A DNA stretch of 64,000 nt, taken from the NCBI RefSeq assembly GCF_014191255.1, contig NZ_JACHWH010000001.1, forward strand, positions 62,001 to 126,000. The letters run 5' to 3'. This DNA is from Amycolatopsis bartoniae. GTDB lineage: Bacteria > Actinomycetota > Actinomycetes > Mycobacteriales > Pseudonocardiaceae. A program made the position numbers and the translations under genes. Shown piece by piece: positions 1 to 8,864 of the stretch. Position 1 is the first letter of the stretch. Each line of letters begins with the position of its first letter. The notes under the pieces were generated by a model. The model was not told the origin of the DNA. It did no database searches and saw only the letters and a list, made by a program, of their open reading frames with translations.

Positions 1-366
1 CTCGGGCGACGGACGGCCCGGCCCCGCGTCGTGCTCCACCGGATCGGGCATGCCGCCGGCGAGCCATGCGGCGGAGCCGAGCTCGTTGTGCAGCACGTGC
101 GCGCCCTTGGGGGCGAGGAAGCGATCACCACGCTGAAGGTGGACGCTCAATGCGATGACGTTCGCCATCGTGCCGGTGGGAGTCCAGAGCGCGGCGGGCA
201 TGCCCAGCACGCTCGCGGCACGCTCTTCCAGCGCTTTCACGGTGGGATCGCCATCGAGGACGTTGTCCCCGACCTCGGCGGACGCCATCGCTCTCCGCAT
301 CGTCTCATCCGGCTGGGTGACGGTGTCGGAGCGGAAATCGAGCGACAGGGTGTCTGATGAGGTCAC
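1..366 (-). CDS. Low-specificity L-threonine aldolase, 5' part (cut by window edge)
   Basis: Reading the minus strand from a GTG at 366 gives 122 codons with the N-terminus of a PLP-dependent beta-eliminating lyase: an FRSDTVTQP motif followed by AEVGDNVLDGDPTV and a TPTGTMANVIAL stretch, all typical of threonine aldolases that split L-threonine into glycine and acetaldehyde. The PLP-binding lysine would lie beyond the left edge. No clear Shine-Dalgarno precedes the GTG, so the mRNA may be leaderless. It diverges from the sigma-factor gene. Family assignment is firm; substrate preference is inferred. Confidence 0.85.
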   Translation of the reverse strand, partial: MTSSDTLSLDFRSDTVTQPDETMRRAMASAEVGDNVLDGDPTVKALEERAASVLGMPAALWTPTGTMANVIALSVHLQRGDRFLAPKGAHVLHNELGSAAWLAGGMPDPVEHDAGPGRPSPE

Positions 367-463
367 GGTTAGATCACATCACACGGCACGGATGATCTAC
401 AAATGTGGTGCAACCGTAGGGGGCAGTGCTTCCGTCCAGACCAGTGAGACGCCCGGGAGGCCG

Positions 464-973
464 GTGGACGAGCACGAGGAGCAGGAGTTCGCGGAGTACT
501 TCGCCGCTCGGCGGGACTCCGTGCGCCGCACCGCGTACCTGCTGTGCGGGGACTGGCATCGCGCGGACGATCTCGCCCAGACGGCGTTCGTCGCGCTGCA
601 CCGCAGGTGGCGCCGCATCCGCGACCGCGGCGCGCTCGACGCGTACGTGCGCCGGACGCTGGTGCGGGCCTCGATCGACGAGTCCCGCCAGCCCTGGCGC
701 CGGGAGCAGCAGGTCGAGCGGCTGCCGGAGCCGGAACCGGTGGGCGAGCGGCTCGACGAGCAGGTGGCGTTGCGCGCGGACCTGCTGGCCGGGTTGCGCG
801 AAGTGCCGCCGAAGCAGCGGGCGGTGCTGGTCCTGCGGTACTTCGAGGGGCTGGACGTCGCCGGGGTCGCGAAGGCGCTGGGCTGCAGCGAAGGGAACGT
901 GAAGAGCCAGACAGCGCGCGGGTTGGCGCACCTGCGCGTGGCGCTCGGTGAGGAGGTGGAGACGCGTGGATGA
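464..973 (+). CDS. SigE-family RNA polymerase sigma factor (ECF type)
   Basis: A 169-residue sigma-70 factor of the short actinobacterial SigE family. Region 2 is seen in the ADDLAQTAFVALHRRW segment, and region 4 in a C-terminal helix-turn-helix (AKALGCSEGNVKSQ). I chose the GTG at 464, four bases after a GGGAGG; an in-frame ATG at 389 would add a poorly conserved tail. The stop overlaps the start of the next gene by eight bases, so the two are translationally coupled. The neighbour is a membrane protein likely to act as its anti-sigma partner. Target promoters are unknown. Confidence 0.88.
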   Translation: MDEHEEQEFAEYFAARRDSVRRTAYLLCGDWHRADDLAQTAFVALHRRWRRIRDRGALDAYVRRTLVRASIDESRQPWRREQQVERLPEPEPVGERLDEQVALRADLLAGLREVPPKQRAVLVLRYFEGLDVAGVAKALGCSEGNVKSQTARGLAHLRVALGEEVETRG

Positions 974-1634
974 GAAGGAGCTCGAAGTCCTGTTCCGGGA
1001 CGCGCCGGGCGAGCCGCCGCCGCCTCGCTTCACCCTCGGTGACGTCACCGCTGCGTCCACCCGGGCGACCGCACGCCGCCGTTCGGTGCTGCTGCTGACC
1101 GCGGCCTGCCTGGTAGCGGTGCTCTGCGCTGCCGGAATCGCCGGTGTGTCCTACTTTCGATCGACAGGTCCCAGTCCGGCGCAACCCGTCGCCGCGCCGG
1201 AACGTCCTCCCCAGGCCTCTCCCGATCCGCCGTCCTTGCAGGGAAGCGATGCGGACGGGAAGGACGGCCCTCGGGCCGAAGGCACCTCCGGGTGCGAAAA
1301 GGTCGACCGGGAGCTCGCCACTGCCCTCGCTGGCGAGCTCCCGGCGACCGGTGCGACCGGTGCTGAACCAGGTCGCCTCTGTCCGACGGCCACCCGATCA
1401 GCGGGGTTCCACGTCACTGACGGTGAGCGCAGCGGTTTCGTCTCGGTGACCCTCTTCCCCGCCGGGGTGACGGCTTCGCTCCCGCTGCTCACGGACGGCA
1501 CGGTCACGGCGGAGCAGCCGACGGCGAGCGGGGGTGTCGTGGTGGTGCTGAGCACACCGGACGAGGGCAGTGCGGTTCCCTTCGAGGCACGACTGCCCGC
1601 CATCGCCGCGGCGCTCTCTAAACTCGCGGGGTGA
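966..1634 (+). CDS. Single-pass membrane protein, probable anti-sigma partner of the SigE-type factor
   Basis: A 222-residue protein starting at a GTG that overlaps the sigma-factor stop codon. It has a short cytosolic N-terminus (ELEVLFRDAPGEPPPP), one transmembrane helix around residues 38-60, a Pro-rich linker, and an extracytoplasmic domain of about 130 residues with two cysteines. No zinc-binding anti-sigma motif is visible, so the anti-sigma role is inferred only from coupling to the sigma factor and topology. It overlaps the next gene (TetR) by a GTGA junction, giving a three-gene operon. Confidence 0.7.
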   Translation: MDEKELEVLFRDAPGEPPPPRFTLGDVTAASTRATARRRSVLLLTAACLVAVLCAAGIAGVSYFRSTGPSPAQPVAAPERPPQASPDPPSLQGSDADGKDGPRAEGTSGCEKVDRELATALAGELPATGATGAEPGRLCPTATRSAGFHVTDGERSGFVSVTLFPAGVTASLPLLTDGTVTAEQPTASGGVVVVLSTPDEGSAVPFEARLPAIAAALSKLAG

Positions 1635-2206
1635 CCGCCGCCAGCACGCCGAAGGGCGAGCGCAGGCGGGCCGCCCTCGTGGTGGCCGCCGCCGAACTGC
1701 TCGTCGAAGGCGGCTTCGACGCGATCCGGCACCGCGCCGTGGCCGAGCGCGCCGGGCTGCCGCTGGCTTCCACCACGTACTACTTCGACTCCCTCGAAGA
1801 GCTGGTGACCGCCGCCGTCGAGTACCGCGGGCGGCTGGAGCTGGACCAGGGCCGCGAGCAGCTGGCGAAGCTGTCCACCGAGCCCCGCGCGACGGACACC
1901 CTGGTCGAGATGGTGCTCGACCAGCTACTCGGCGAGGACACGGCGTACGAGGCGGTGCTGCTGCGCTACGAACGGCTCGTGACCACCGGCCGGCGCCCGT
2001 ACCTGCGGCCGGTGATGCGCGCGATGCAGGTCGAGTTCCACGAGCTGCTCACCGAGATTTTCACCCGCTCGGGTGTCCCCATCGACGCCAAGCGCCTCGC
2101 CCAGCTGATCGCGCTCGTCGACGGAGCCGTGGTCAACGCCCTGATCGAGGTGGACCCGGACCCGCGCGCGGTGGCGCGCGCGATGCTGCGGGACGCGCTG
2201 AGCTGA
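1631..2206 (+). CDS. TetR/AcrR-family transcriptional regulator
   Basis: A 191-residue repressor. The N-terminal helix-turn-helix is clear: an AAAELLVEGGFDAIRHRAVA segment followed by LASTTYYFDSLEEL, the usual TetR recognition-helix region ending in YYxF. The C-terminal ligand domain is not diagnostic, though its 'DGAVVNALIE' segment is common in actinobacterial TetR proteins. The GTG start overlaps the preceding stop (GTGA). It is third in the sigma-factor operon and ends only 20 bases before purB. Ligand and targets are unknown. Confidence 0.9.
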   Translation: MTAASTPKGERRRAALVVAAAELLVEGGFDAIRHRAVAERAGLPLASTTYYFDSLEELVTAAVEYRGRLELDQGREQLAKLSTEPRATDTLVEMVLDQLLGEDTAYEAVLLRYERLVTTGRRPYLRPVMRAMQVEFHELLTEIFTRSGVPIDAKRLAQLIALVDGAVVNALIEVDPDPRAVARAMLRDALS

Positions 2207-2212
2207 GCCCTC

Positions 2213-2218
2213 TATAAC
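2213..2218 (+). promoter_or_regulatory. -10 box of purB (TATAAC), probable leaderless promoter
   Basis: TATAAC lies seven bases after the TetR stop and eight bases before the purB GTG. A transcript starting at normal -10 spacing would begin at or next to the start codon. No Shine-Dalgarno sequence fits between. Confidence 0.55.
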
Positions 2219-2226
2219 CTGGGCAC

Positions 2227-3684
2227 GTGGACAAGCCCCGCATCCCCAACGTGCTCGCCTCCCGTTACGCCTCGCCCGAGCTGGTCGCCCTGTGGTCGCC
2301 CGAGCGGAAGGTGACGCTGGAGCGGGAGCTGTGGATCGCGGTCCTCAAGGCCCAGCGCGAGCTGGGCGTCGAGGTGCCGGACGGCGTCGTCGAGGACTAC
2401 GAGCGTGTCGTGGACCAGGTCGACCTCGCGTCGATCGCCGAGCGGGAGCGTGTCACCCGGCACGACGTGAAGGCGCGGATCGAGGAGTTCAACGCCCTCG
2501 CCGGGCACGAGCACGTGCACAAGGGCATGACCTCGCGCGACCTGACCGAGAACGTCGAGCAGCTGCAGGTCCGGCGGTCGCTGGAGCTGGTGCGCGGCCG
2601 GGTCGCCGCGGTGCTCGCCCGGCTGGCCGCGCTCGCCGTCGAGCACTCCGACCTGGTGCTGGCCGGCCGCTCCCACAACGTGGCCGCGCAGGCGACGACG
2701 CTGGGCAAGCGGTTCGCCACCGCCACCGACGAGCTGCTCGTCGCCTTCGAGCGGCTCGACGACCTGATCGGGCGGTATCCGCTGCGCGGGATCAAGGGCC
2801 CGGTCGGCACCGCGCAGGACATGCTCGACCTGCTTAGCCCGCCCGCCGGCGGTGGAGGCACAAACACAGCTCAGTCCACCTTGTACAACCTGGAACGCCG
2901 GATCGCCGACCACCTCGGCTTCTCCCGCACCTTCACCAGCGTCGGCCAGGTGTACCCGCGGTCGCTGGACTTCGACGTGCTCTCGGCGCTCGTGCAGCTG
3001 GCCGCCGCGCCGTCGAGCCTCGCCAAGACGATCCGGCTGATGGCCGGGCACGAGCTGGTCACCGAGGGTTTCAAGCCCGGGCAGGTCGGCTCGTCGGCGA
3101 TGCCGCACAAGATGAACACGCGGTCGTGCGAGCGGGTCAACGGGCTGGCCGTGGTGCTGCGCGGCTACCTGTCGATGACCGGCGAGCTGGCCGGCGACCA
3201 GTGGAACGAGGGCGACGTGTCGGACTCGGTGGTGCGCCGGGTCGCGCTGCCCGACGCGTTCTTCGCGCTCGACGGCCTGCTGGAGACGTTCTTGACCGTG
3301 CTGGACGAGTTCGGCGCCTTCCCCGCCGTGGTGGCCCGCGAGCTAGACCGCTACCTGCCGTTCCTCGCCACCACGAAGGTGCTGATGGCCGCCGTGCGCG
3401 CGGGGGTCGGCCGCGAGACCGCGCACGAGGCGATCAAGGAGAACGCGGTCGCCGTCGCGCTCGCGATGCGCGAGGAGGGCCTGACCCGCAACGACCTGCT
3501 GGACCGCCTCGCCGCCGACGAGCGGCTGCCGCTGTCCCGCGAGGACCTCGACCGGCTGCTCGCGGACCGGCTGTCGTTCACCGGCGTCGCTCCCGCGCAG
3601 GTCACGGCGGTGGCGAAGCAGGTGGAGAGCATCCTGGCGCGGTTCCCCGAGGCCGCGAACTACGTGCCGGCGCCCATCTTGTAG
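2227..3684 (+). CDS. purB: Adenylosuccinate lyase PurB
   Basis: A 485-residue fumarase/aspartase-superfamily enzyme that cleaves SAICAR to AICAR and adenylosuccinate to AMP, steps in de novo purine and AMP synthesis. The superfamily signature GSSAMPHKMN is present around residues 284-293, with the GMTSRDLTENVEQLQ active-site histidine/threonine region near residue 100. Length fits the longer actinobacterial PurB form. The GTG at 2227 is eight bases after a TATAAC box. It is the first of six purine genes in the window; purC, often nearby in actinomycetes, is not seen here. Confidence 0.97.
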   Translation: MDKPRIPNVLASRYASPELVALWSPERKVTLERELWIAVLKAQRELGVEVPDGVVEDYERVVDQVDLASIAERERVTRHDVKARIEEFNALAGHEHVHKGMTSRDLTENVEQLQVRRSLELVRGRVAAVLARLAALAVEHSDLVLAGRSHNVAAQATTLGKRFATATDELLVAFERLDDLIGRYPLRGIKGPVGTAQDMLDLLSPPAGGGGTNTAQSTLYNLERRIADHLGFSRTFTSVGQVYPRSLDFDVLSALVQLAAAPSSLAKTIRLMAGHELVTEGFKPGQVGSSAMPHKMNTRSCERVNGLAVVLRGYLSMTGELAGDQWNEGDVSDSVVRRVALPDAFFALDGLLETFLTVLDEFGAFPAVVARELDRYLPFLATTKVLMAAVRAGVGRETAHEAIKENAVAVALAMREEGLTRNDLLDRLAADERLPLSREDLDRLLADRLSFTGVAPAQVTAVAKQVESILARFPEAANYVPAPIL

Positions 3685-3751
3685 CGAGGTCGGTGGCGGA
3701 CCGTCACCTCACAGTAAGCGCAGCGCCACCTTCGGCTGGCGCAATGGGTAC

Positions 3752-4498
3752 ATGGACGCCCGCCTGCTGGTCTCCCTGTCCGGCATCGGCCCCCGGACGC
3801 TGCACCGCTGCGCCGAGCTCGCCACCGAGCTGGACCGGCGGAAGGTCCCGCTGTCCCTGCTCTTCGCCCCGCAGCTCGCCGGCACCGCCGCTGTCACGGA
3901 GTGGGTGCGCACGCGCGTCCGCGCCGGCGACGGCCTGCTGCTGCACGGCTTCGACCACCGCATCGCCCCCACGCACCGCGCGCACTTCGGCCGCCGGGCC
4001 GAGTTCGCCGCGCTGCCCGCGCACGAGGCCCGGCTGCGATTGATCGCGGCGCAGGCGGCGGTCGAACGCGCCGGGCTCGCTGTCGACGGGTTCGCGCCGC
4101 CGCGCTGGCTCGCCTCGCACGGCACGCTGGAAGCCGTGCGTGGTCAGGGTTTCCGGCTGTGCGCCGACCTCGGCGCCGTGCACGACCTGAGCACCGGCGC
4201 GGTGCATCGCTCGCGGGTGCACGACTTCGCGAACCAGCCGCACCGCACGGAGACGCTGCGCTGCTTCGCGCTCGTCCTCGCCTCCGCGCGGGCGGCGAAG
4301 CGCGGCGGCCTGGTCCGGCTCGGCGCCGACGCGGCCGACCTCACCCGGCCCGGTCTCCGGCAGGCGCTGCTCGACGCAGTCGACGTCGCGCTGGAAAACC
4401 GGGCCTTCGGCAGCACCTATCAGAGCTTGGCGGCCTCGCCGCGCGGGGCGACGCGCACCTCGGTGCCCTCGGGGGCGAGGTTGGTGAACAGGCCGTAG
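3752..4498 (+). CDS. DUF2334-like polysaccharide-deacetylase-fold protein
   Basis: A 248-residue protein whose N-terminus (LLVSLSGIGPRT) and central LLLHGFDHR and GFAPPRW motifs resemble DUF2334 proteins, which have the NodB-like (beta/alpha) fold of polysaccharide deacetylases. No signal peptide is seen, so it is probably cytosolic. Its last 79 bases run antisense into the 3' end of the convergent MBL gene. Enzymatic activity is unproven and the substrate unknown; the fold assignment is moderately secure. Confidence 0.7.
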   Translation: MDARLLVSLSGIGPRTLHRCAELATELDRRKVPLSLLFAPQLAGTAAVTEWVRTRVRAGDGLLLHGFDHRIAPTHRAHFGRRAEFAALPAHEARLRLIAAQAAVERAGLAVDGFAPPRWLASHGTLEAVRGQGFRLCADLGAVHDLSTGAVHRSRVHDFANQPHRTETLRCFALVLASARAAKRGGLVRLGADAADLTRPGLRQALLDAVDVALENRAFGSTYQSLAASPRGATRTSVPSGARLVNRP

Positions 4499-5055
4499 TG
4501 CATCGCCGGGTTCGCGAGCACCGCCTCGTGGATCGGCACGGCCACCCGCGGCGAGACGGCACGCAGGAAGTCGACCGCTTCGCCGGCCTTGAGCCACGGC
4601 GCGCCGGTGGGCAGGCCCAGCACGTCGACCTTCTGCTCCGGCACGTAGAACGAGTCGCCGGGGTGGTAGAAGGCGCCGTGCTCGAACAGGAAGCCGACGT
4701 TCGGGATCTGCGGCAGGTCCTGGTGGATGACGGCGTGCTCGCCGCCGACCGCGTTGACGGCGGTGCCCGCGATGTCGAACGAGTCGCCGGGGCGCGCGAT
4801 CTCGAACTCGAGGCCCAGCTTGGCGACAGTCTCCTCGGTGCCGGGGTCGACGATCAGCTTCGCGCCGGGGTTCGCTTCGAGCAGACCGGGCAGCTTCTCC
4901 GAGTCGATGTGGTCGAAGTGCTGGTGGGTGACGAACACCGCGGACAGCTCGCGCTCGCCCTCGAAGCCCGTGGAGAACGAGCCCGGGTCGAGCAGGATCC
5001 GCGCACTGTCGGTCTCCAGCAGCACACAGGCGTGTCCATAATGGACGATTCGCAT
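4420..5055 (-). CDS. MBL-fold metal-dependent hydrolase (UlaG/UPF0173-like)
   Basis: A 211-residue metallo-beta-lactamase-fold hydrolase. The metal-binding signature THQHFDHID is present around residues 49-57, with later metal ligands in the GGEHAVIH, FYHPGDS and PIHEA segments. The ATG at 5055 has a good GAGGAG ribosome site. It diverges from the aldehyde dehydrogenase gene and converges, overlapping by 79 bases, with the DUF2334 gene. No specific substrate can be read from the sequence. Confidence 0.88.
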   Translation of the reverse strand: MRIVHYGHACVLLETDSARILLDPGSFSTGFEGERELSAVFVTHQHFDHIDSEKLPGLLEANPGAKLIVDPGTEETVAKLGLEFEIARPGDSFDIAGTAVNAVGGEHAVIHQDLPQIPNVGFLFEHGAFYHPGDSFYVPEQKVDVLGLPTGAPWLKAGEAVDFLRAVSPRVAVPIHEAVLANPAMHYGLFTNLAPEGTEVRVAPRGEAAKL

Positions 5056-5147
5056 CTGTTCACTCCTCTGCATGAGTCGAGTTCAGCCTATTACCGGAAC
5101 CGCGGCTTGTGCCATGCTGGGCGTACTCACCAGTAGGAGGGTGTGGA

Positions 5148-6623
5148 ATGACTGCAGTGGCGCAGGAGACCTTCGACTCGCTCAGCCCGGCCACCGACGA
5201 GGTCGTGGGCACGTACCCGGTGCACAGCCCGGAGCAGGTGCGCGACGCGGTCGCGAGGGCGCGGGGCGCCGCGGCCTGGTGGGCTTCCCTCGGGTTCGGC
5301 GGCCGCGCCGACCGGCTGCGGAAGTGGGCCGGCATCGTCACTCGACGGATGGACGAGCTGTGTGCCGTCGTGCAGCAGGAGACCGGCAAGCCCCGCGGCG
5401 ACGCCCAGCTCGAAGTGGTGCTGGCGATCGAGCACATCGCCTGGGCCGCCCGCCACGCGCCGAAGGTGCTGGGCCGCAAGCGCCGCTCCGCGGGGCTGCT
5501 GCTGAGCAACCACACCGCCTCGGTCGAGTACGTGCCGCTGGGCGTGATCGGCGTGATCGGGCCGTGGAACTACCCGGTCTACACGCCGCTCGGTTCGATC
5601 ACGTACGCGCTGGCCGCGGGCAACGCGGTGGTGTTCAAGCCCAGCGAGTACACCCCGGGCGTGGGCAAGTGGCTCGCCGACACGTTCGCCGAGGTGGTGC
5701 CCGAGCAGCCGGTGTTCCAGCTGGTGACGGGCTTCGGCCGGACGGGCGCGGCGCTGGTGTCCGCGGGCGTGGACAAGATCGCGTTCACCGGGTCCACCGC
5801 CACCGGCAAGAAGATCATGGCCGCCGCCGCGGAGACGCTCACGCCGGTCGTGATCGAGGCGGGCGGCAAGGACGCCCTGCTCGTGGACAGCGACGCCGAT
5901 GTCGACGCCGCCGCGGACGCCGCGGTGTGGGGCGCGTTCTCCAACTCAGGCCAGACCTGCATCGGCGTCGAACGCGTGTACGTGCACGAGGACGTCTACG
6001 ACCGGTTCGTCGGGAAGGTCGTCGAGCTGACGCGCGACGTCGAGCCCGGCAAGCAGTACGGCCCGATCACGATGCCCGCGCAGCTGGACGTGATCCGGCG
6101 CCACATCGCCGACGCGCTCGCCCGCGGCGGTCGCGCGCTCACCGGTGGCGCGGACGCGGTGGGCGAGCGGTACGTGCGCCCGACCGTGCTGGTCGACGTG
6201 CCGGAGGACTCCGAGGCGGTCACCGAGGAGACGTTCGGCCCGACCGTGACGATTGCGAAGGTCCGGTCCATGGACGAAGCGGTCGAAAAGGCCAACGCCA
6301 CCCGTTACGGCCTGGGCTCCACCGTGTTTTCCCGGCACAACGGCACGAAGATCGCGGCGAAGCTGAAGTCGGGCATGACGTCGATCAACGCGCCGTTCTC
6401 CTTCGCCGGAATCGGTTCGCTGCCGTTCGGCGGAGTCGGTGACTCGGGTTTCGGCCGCATTCACGGCCCGGAGGGACTGCGCGAGTTCGCGCGACCGAAA
6501 GCCGTTGCGCGCCAACGGTTCTCCGTGCCGATCCAGTTGACCACCTTCACCCGCGGCGAGAAGACGGACAGGCTCGTCGGAAAACTCGTGACGATACTGC
6601 ATGGTCGTGGCGGTGCTGGGTAA
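5148..6623 (+). CDS. Aldehyde dehydrogenase (NAD(P)-dependent, succinate-semialdehyde type)
   Basis: A 491-residue aldehyde dehydrogenase oxidising an aldehyde to its acid. Landmarks are GPWNYPVY, the FTGSTATGK cofactor loop, general base Glu237 in VIEAGGKD and catalytic Cys271 in SGQTCIGVERVYV, plus the EETFGP and LPFGGVGDSG motifs. The ATG at 5148 is preceded by TAGGAGGG, which rejects an in-frame upstream ATG. The C-terminal tail (TTFTRGEKTDR) is typical of actinobacterial succinate-semialdehyde or long-chain aldehyde dehydrogenases. The true substrate is unknown. Confidence 0.93.
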   Translation: MTAVAQETFDSLSPATDEVVGTYPVHSPEQVRDAVARARGAAAWWASLGFGGRADRLRKWAGIVTRRMDELCAVVQQETGKPRGDAQLEVVLAIEHIAWAARHAPKVLGRKRRSAGLLLSNHTASVEYVPLGVIGVIGPWNYPVYTPLGSITYALAAGNAVVFKPSEYTPGVGKWLADTFAEVVPEQPVFQLVTGFGRTGAALVSAGVDKIAFTGSTATGKKIMAAAAETLTPVVIEAGGKDALLVDSDADVDAAADAAVWGAFSNSGQTCIGVERVYVHEDVYDRFVGKVVELTRDVEPGKQYGPITMPAQLDVIRRHIADALARGGRALTGGADAVGERYVRPTVLVDVPEDSEAVTEETFGPTVTIAKVRSMDEAVEKANATRYGLGSTVFSRHNGTKIAAKLKSGMTSINAPFSFAGIGSLPFGGVGDSGFGRIHGPEGLREFARPKAVARQRFSVPIQLTTFTRGEKTDRLVGKLVTILHGRGGAG

Positions 6624-6631
6624 CCACCACT

Positions 6632-7075
6632 ATGGCTACCTTGCGAAAGATAACCGGAACCGTAGTAGGAGCGGTGACGGCGATCGGTGCGCTCGGGTTT
6701 GCCGCACCGTCCGCTGACGCCGCCACAACCCCGTGCGAGCCGCAGGCGAAAGCCTGTGTGCAGCTGAGTACGGGACAGGCGTGGTTGCAGGACAACGGAT
6801 CGGTCACCACCGGTCCGGTGCCGGTGGCGCCGGGCCTGCCCAGTTATCCGACACCCAAGGGGATATTCCACGTCCAGTACAAGGACATCGACCACTACAG
6901 CAGGCAGTACAACGGTCCGATGCCCTACTCTGTGTTCTTCACGAACACGGGCGTGGCTTTCCACCAGGGCAGCCTGCAGCGGAAGTCGCACGGCTGCGTG
7001 CACCTGTCACACCAGGACGCCGTGACCTTCTACAACACGCTGCATCCGGGCGATGAGGTGCAGGTCGTCGCGTAA
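6632..7075 (+). CDS. Secreted L,D-transpeptidase (YkuD domain)
   Basis: A 147-residue exported protein. Residues 1-30 form a signal peptide ending in ADAAT. The rest is a minimal YkuD catalytic domain with the hallmark HxxxxxxxSHGC motif (HQGSLQRKSHGCVHLS) and nucleophile Cys122. Such enzymes make 3-3 cross-links in actinobacterial peptidoglycan. There is no extra LysM or Ig-like domain. It starts eight bases after the aldehyde dehydrogenase and may be co-transcribed with it. A hairpin terminator follows at 7088. Confidence 0.88.
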   Translation: MATLRKITGTVVGAVTAIGALGFAAPSADAATTPCEPQAKACVQLSTGQAWLQDNGSVTTGPVPVAPGLPSYPTPKGIFHVQYKDIDHYSRQYNGPMPYSVFFTNTGVAFHQGSLQRKSHGCVHLSHQDAVTFYNTLHPGDEVQVVA

Positions 7076-7087
7076 CGCGTGACGTTC

Positions 7088-7108
7088 GTAAGCGGCGGCG
7101 CCGCTTAC
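7088..7108 (+). terminator. Hairpin terminator after the L,D-transpeptidase
   Basis: A perfect 9-bp stem (GTAAGCGGC / GCCGCTTAC) with a 3-base loop, 13 bases after the stop codon and followed by a short T-rich stretch. Confidence 0.65.
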
Positions 7109-7122
7109 TGCAGTTTCCTTGT

Positions 7123-7138
7123 GTTCGGTATTTCGGAC
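7123..7138. promoter_or_regulatory. Putative IclR-regulator operator, site 1
   Basis: GTTCGGTATTTCGGAC lies just upstream of the iclR-type gene and overlaps its presumed promoter. Near-identical copies are at 8846-8861 and 8865-8880 in front of the convergent U32 peptidase gene, suggesting a shared operator and autoregulation. Confidence 0.55.
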
Positions 7139-7157
7139 GGCGGGGTATGGTGTGGGC

Positions 7158-7964
7158 ATGCCCCGCCTCGTCCCGGCTGTGCTTCGGGCGGCCGATGTCC
7201 TCGAACTGTTCCTCGGTTCGCGGGCCACGTTGACGGCGGCGGAGATCGGCCGGCACCTCGGTCTGCCGCGTTCCACCACCCACGAACTGCTGTCCACGCT
7301 GGTCGAACGGCGTTACCTCGACCGGCACGAAACCACCTACCGGCTCGGGCCCGTCCTGCTCGAACTCGGTTCCCGCTACCGTCAGCGGCTGGAGTTCTCC
7401 GCCGAAGCCGACGCGGTGGCGCGTTCGGTCGCCGCCCGTTGCGGGGAGACCGTCCACGTGGGAATCCTCGACGGACTCGACGTGGTGTACGTGTCCAAAA
7501 TAGACTCTACGCACCCGGTCCGGCTGATCTCCGCGGTCGGGCACCGCTTGCCCGCGCACTGCACCGCCGTCGGCAAGGTGCTGTTGGCCGGGCTGCCGCG
7601 CGAGGACCTGCTCGCCCGGTTGAAGGGCCGGAAGCTGGCCGCGCTCACCGAACACAGTGTGACGGCACGGCCGTCGCTACTCGCCCAGCTCGACGAAATC
7701 CGCGTCACGGAAGTGGCTCACGAACGCAGTGAGTCCAATCCGGACGCGGGCTGCGTCGCCGCCCCGGTGGTCGACGCGGACGGGGAGTGGGTCGCCGCGA
7801 TGAGCATTTCCGTGCCCACGTCGCGGCATTCGCCCGAAGCCTGGACCGGCTGGGAGGACCTGGTGCGTGAAGGCGCGGCCGAGCTGTCCGCCCGGCTCGG
7901 CTACGCGACCGGTACGGCGAGGTCGGCGGCGGACAGCGTGGAGCCGACGGCTTCGGGGTCGTAG
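7158..7964 (+). CDS. IclR-family transcriptional regulator
   Basis: A 268-residue regulator. Residues 1-70 form the winged helix (LTAAEIGRHLGLPRSTTHEL), and the remainder is the IclR effector domain, recognisable from the GHRLPAHCTAVGKVLLA segment around residue 135 and the C-terminal SISVP. The ATG at 7158 lies six bases after TATGGT, a leaderless arrangement. The gene converges with the U32 peptidase gene and the two coding regions overlap by 64 bases. Shared operator-like repeats at both promoters suggest it controls itself and that gene. Confidence 0.93.
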   Translation: MPRLVPAVLRAADVLELFLGSRATLTAAEIGRHLGLPRSTTHELLSTLVERRYLDRHETTYRLGPVLLELGSRYRQRLEFSAEADAVARSVAARCGETVHVGILDGLDVVYVSKIDSTHPVRLISAVGHRLPAHCTAVGKVLLAGLPREDLLARLKGRKLAALTEHSVTARPSLLAQLDEIRVTEVAHERSESNPDAGCVAAPVVDADGEWVAAMSISVPTSRHSPEAWTGWEDLVREGAAELSARLGYATGTARSAADSVEPTASGS

Positions 7965-8833
7965 CGGTTCAGCAGTTCCAGCCCGATCTCGGCACGTCGC
8001 ACGCGTTCCCGCACCAGCGCCACCGCCGTCGGGGTGAGGTGCGTGCCGCTGGGGTAGATGTTCGGCGCGTTGCGCAACCCGAACTTGAGGTAGACGGGCG
8101 CGGCGACGCGCACGATCTCCGCGATCTCGTGGTGCCGGACGAAGCCGCCGAGGTCGTCGGGCGCCTCGACGTAGATGTCCAGCGGGAGGTCGACGGCCGC
8201 CCGGACGGCCGCGAGCTGCGCGAGGCTCAGGTCGGTGGGCACGTTGTACGTCGTGGCGCCGGCCTGCTCGGCGAGCCGGATCGAGGCCGGGTTCGCGAGG
8301 CCCATCTGCACGCTCACCTTGAACTGCAGGTCCGCGGGCAGCACCCCGGCCTCCCGCATCCGCGCGGCGACGGTGAGCACGCCCAGGTCGGTGACCAGCA
8401 CGCTGCGGAAACCCGCCTCCGTGGTGCGCCGGATGTCTTCGAGCACGTCCACGAGCTGCTCGGTGCCCCTGGCCTGGGCCGCGAAGGGGCCGCCCGCGCT
8501 CGCGACGGACGCGGCGCCGGTGTCCCAGGCCGCGACGGGCCGGGCGAACAGGCTCACCTCGATCGACCGGGCCCGCGCGAACTCCGCCATCGCCGCGAGC
8601 TCGCGTTGCGTCAGCAGCATCCCGCCGCTGCCCTGCGAGATCCGGTGCACGGTGACCCCGCGGGCGTCCGCCTCGTCGTACACCGCTTCGAGCGCTTCGG
8701 GACCTTCGACGCTCGGGATCTCCACGCGGTACTGGGCGCCGTCCGGGAAGCGTTTGGTGCTGGCCGGCAGCTCGCCCGGATCACCTCCCGGCAGTCCGAG
8801 TGAGCGCAGGAACTCCCGGGTGTTCTCTCGCAC
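7901..8833 (-). CDS. U32-family peptidase-like protein
   Basis: A protein of about 310 residues with the TIM-barrel core of family U32 ([26 protein letters not shown] and [17 protein letters not shown]). Many members act in modification or catabolism rather than proteolysis, so the reaction is open. I use the GTG at 8833. A TTG at 8863 would also be in frame, but it falls inside the operator-like repeat pair at 8846-8880. Regulation by the adjacent IclR protein is inferred from those repeats. The last 64 bases overlap the end of the iclR-type gene. Confidence 0.8.
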   Translation of the reverse strand: MRENTREFLRSLGLPGGDPGELPASTKRFPDGAQYRVEIPSVEGPEALEAVYDEADARGVTVHRISQGSGGMLLTQRELAAMAEFARARSIEVSLFARPVAAWDTGAASVASAGGPFAAQARGTEQLVDVLEDIRRTTEAGFRSVLVTDLGVLTVAARMREAGVLPADLQFKVSVQMGLANPASIRLAEQAGATTYNVPTDLSLAQLAAVRAAVDLPLDIYVEAPDDLGGFVRHHEIAEIVRVAAPVYLKFGLRNAPNIYPSGTHLTPTAVALVRERVRRAEIGLELLNRYDPEAVGSTLSAADLAVPVA

Positions 8834-8845
8834 CGCTGCACCGCC

Positions 8846-8861
8846 GTTCGATATTTCGGAC
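8846..8861. promoter_or_regulatory. Putative IclR operator, site 2
   Basis: GTTCGATATTTCGGAC differs from site 1 at 7123 by one base. It lies 12 bases upstream of the chosen U32 peptidase start. Confidence 0.55.
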
Positions 8862-8864
8862 AAG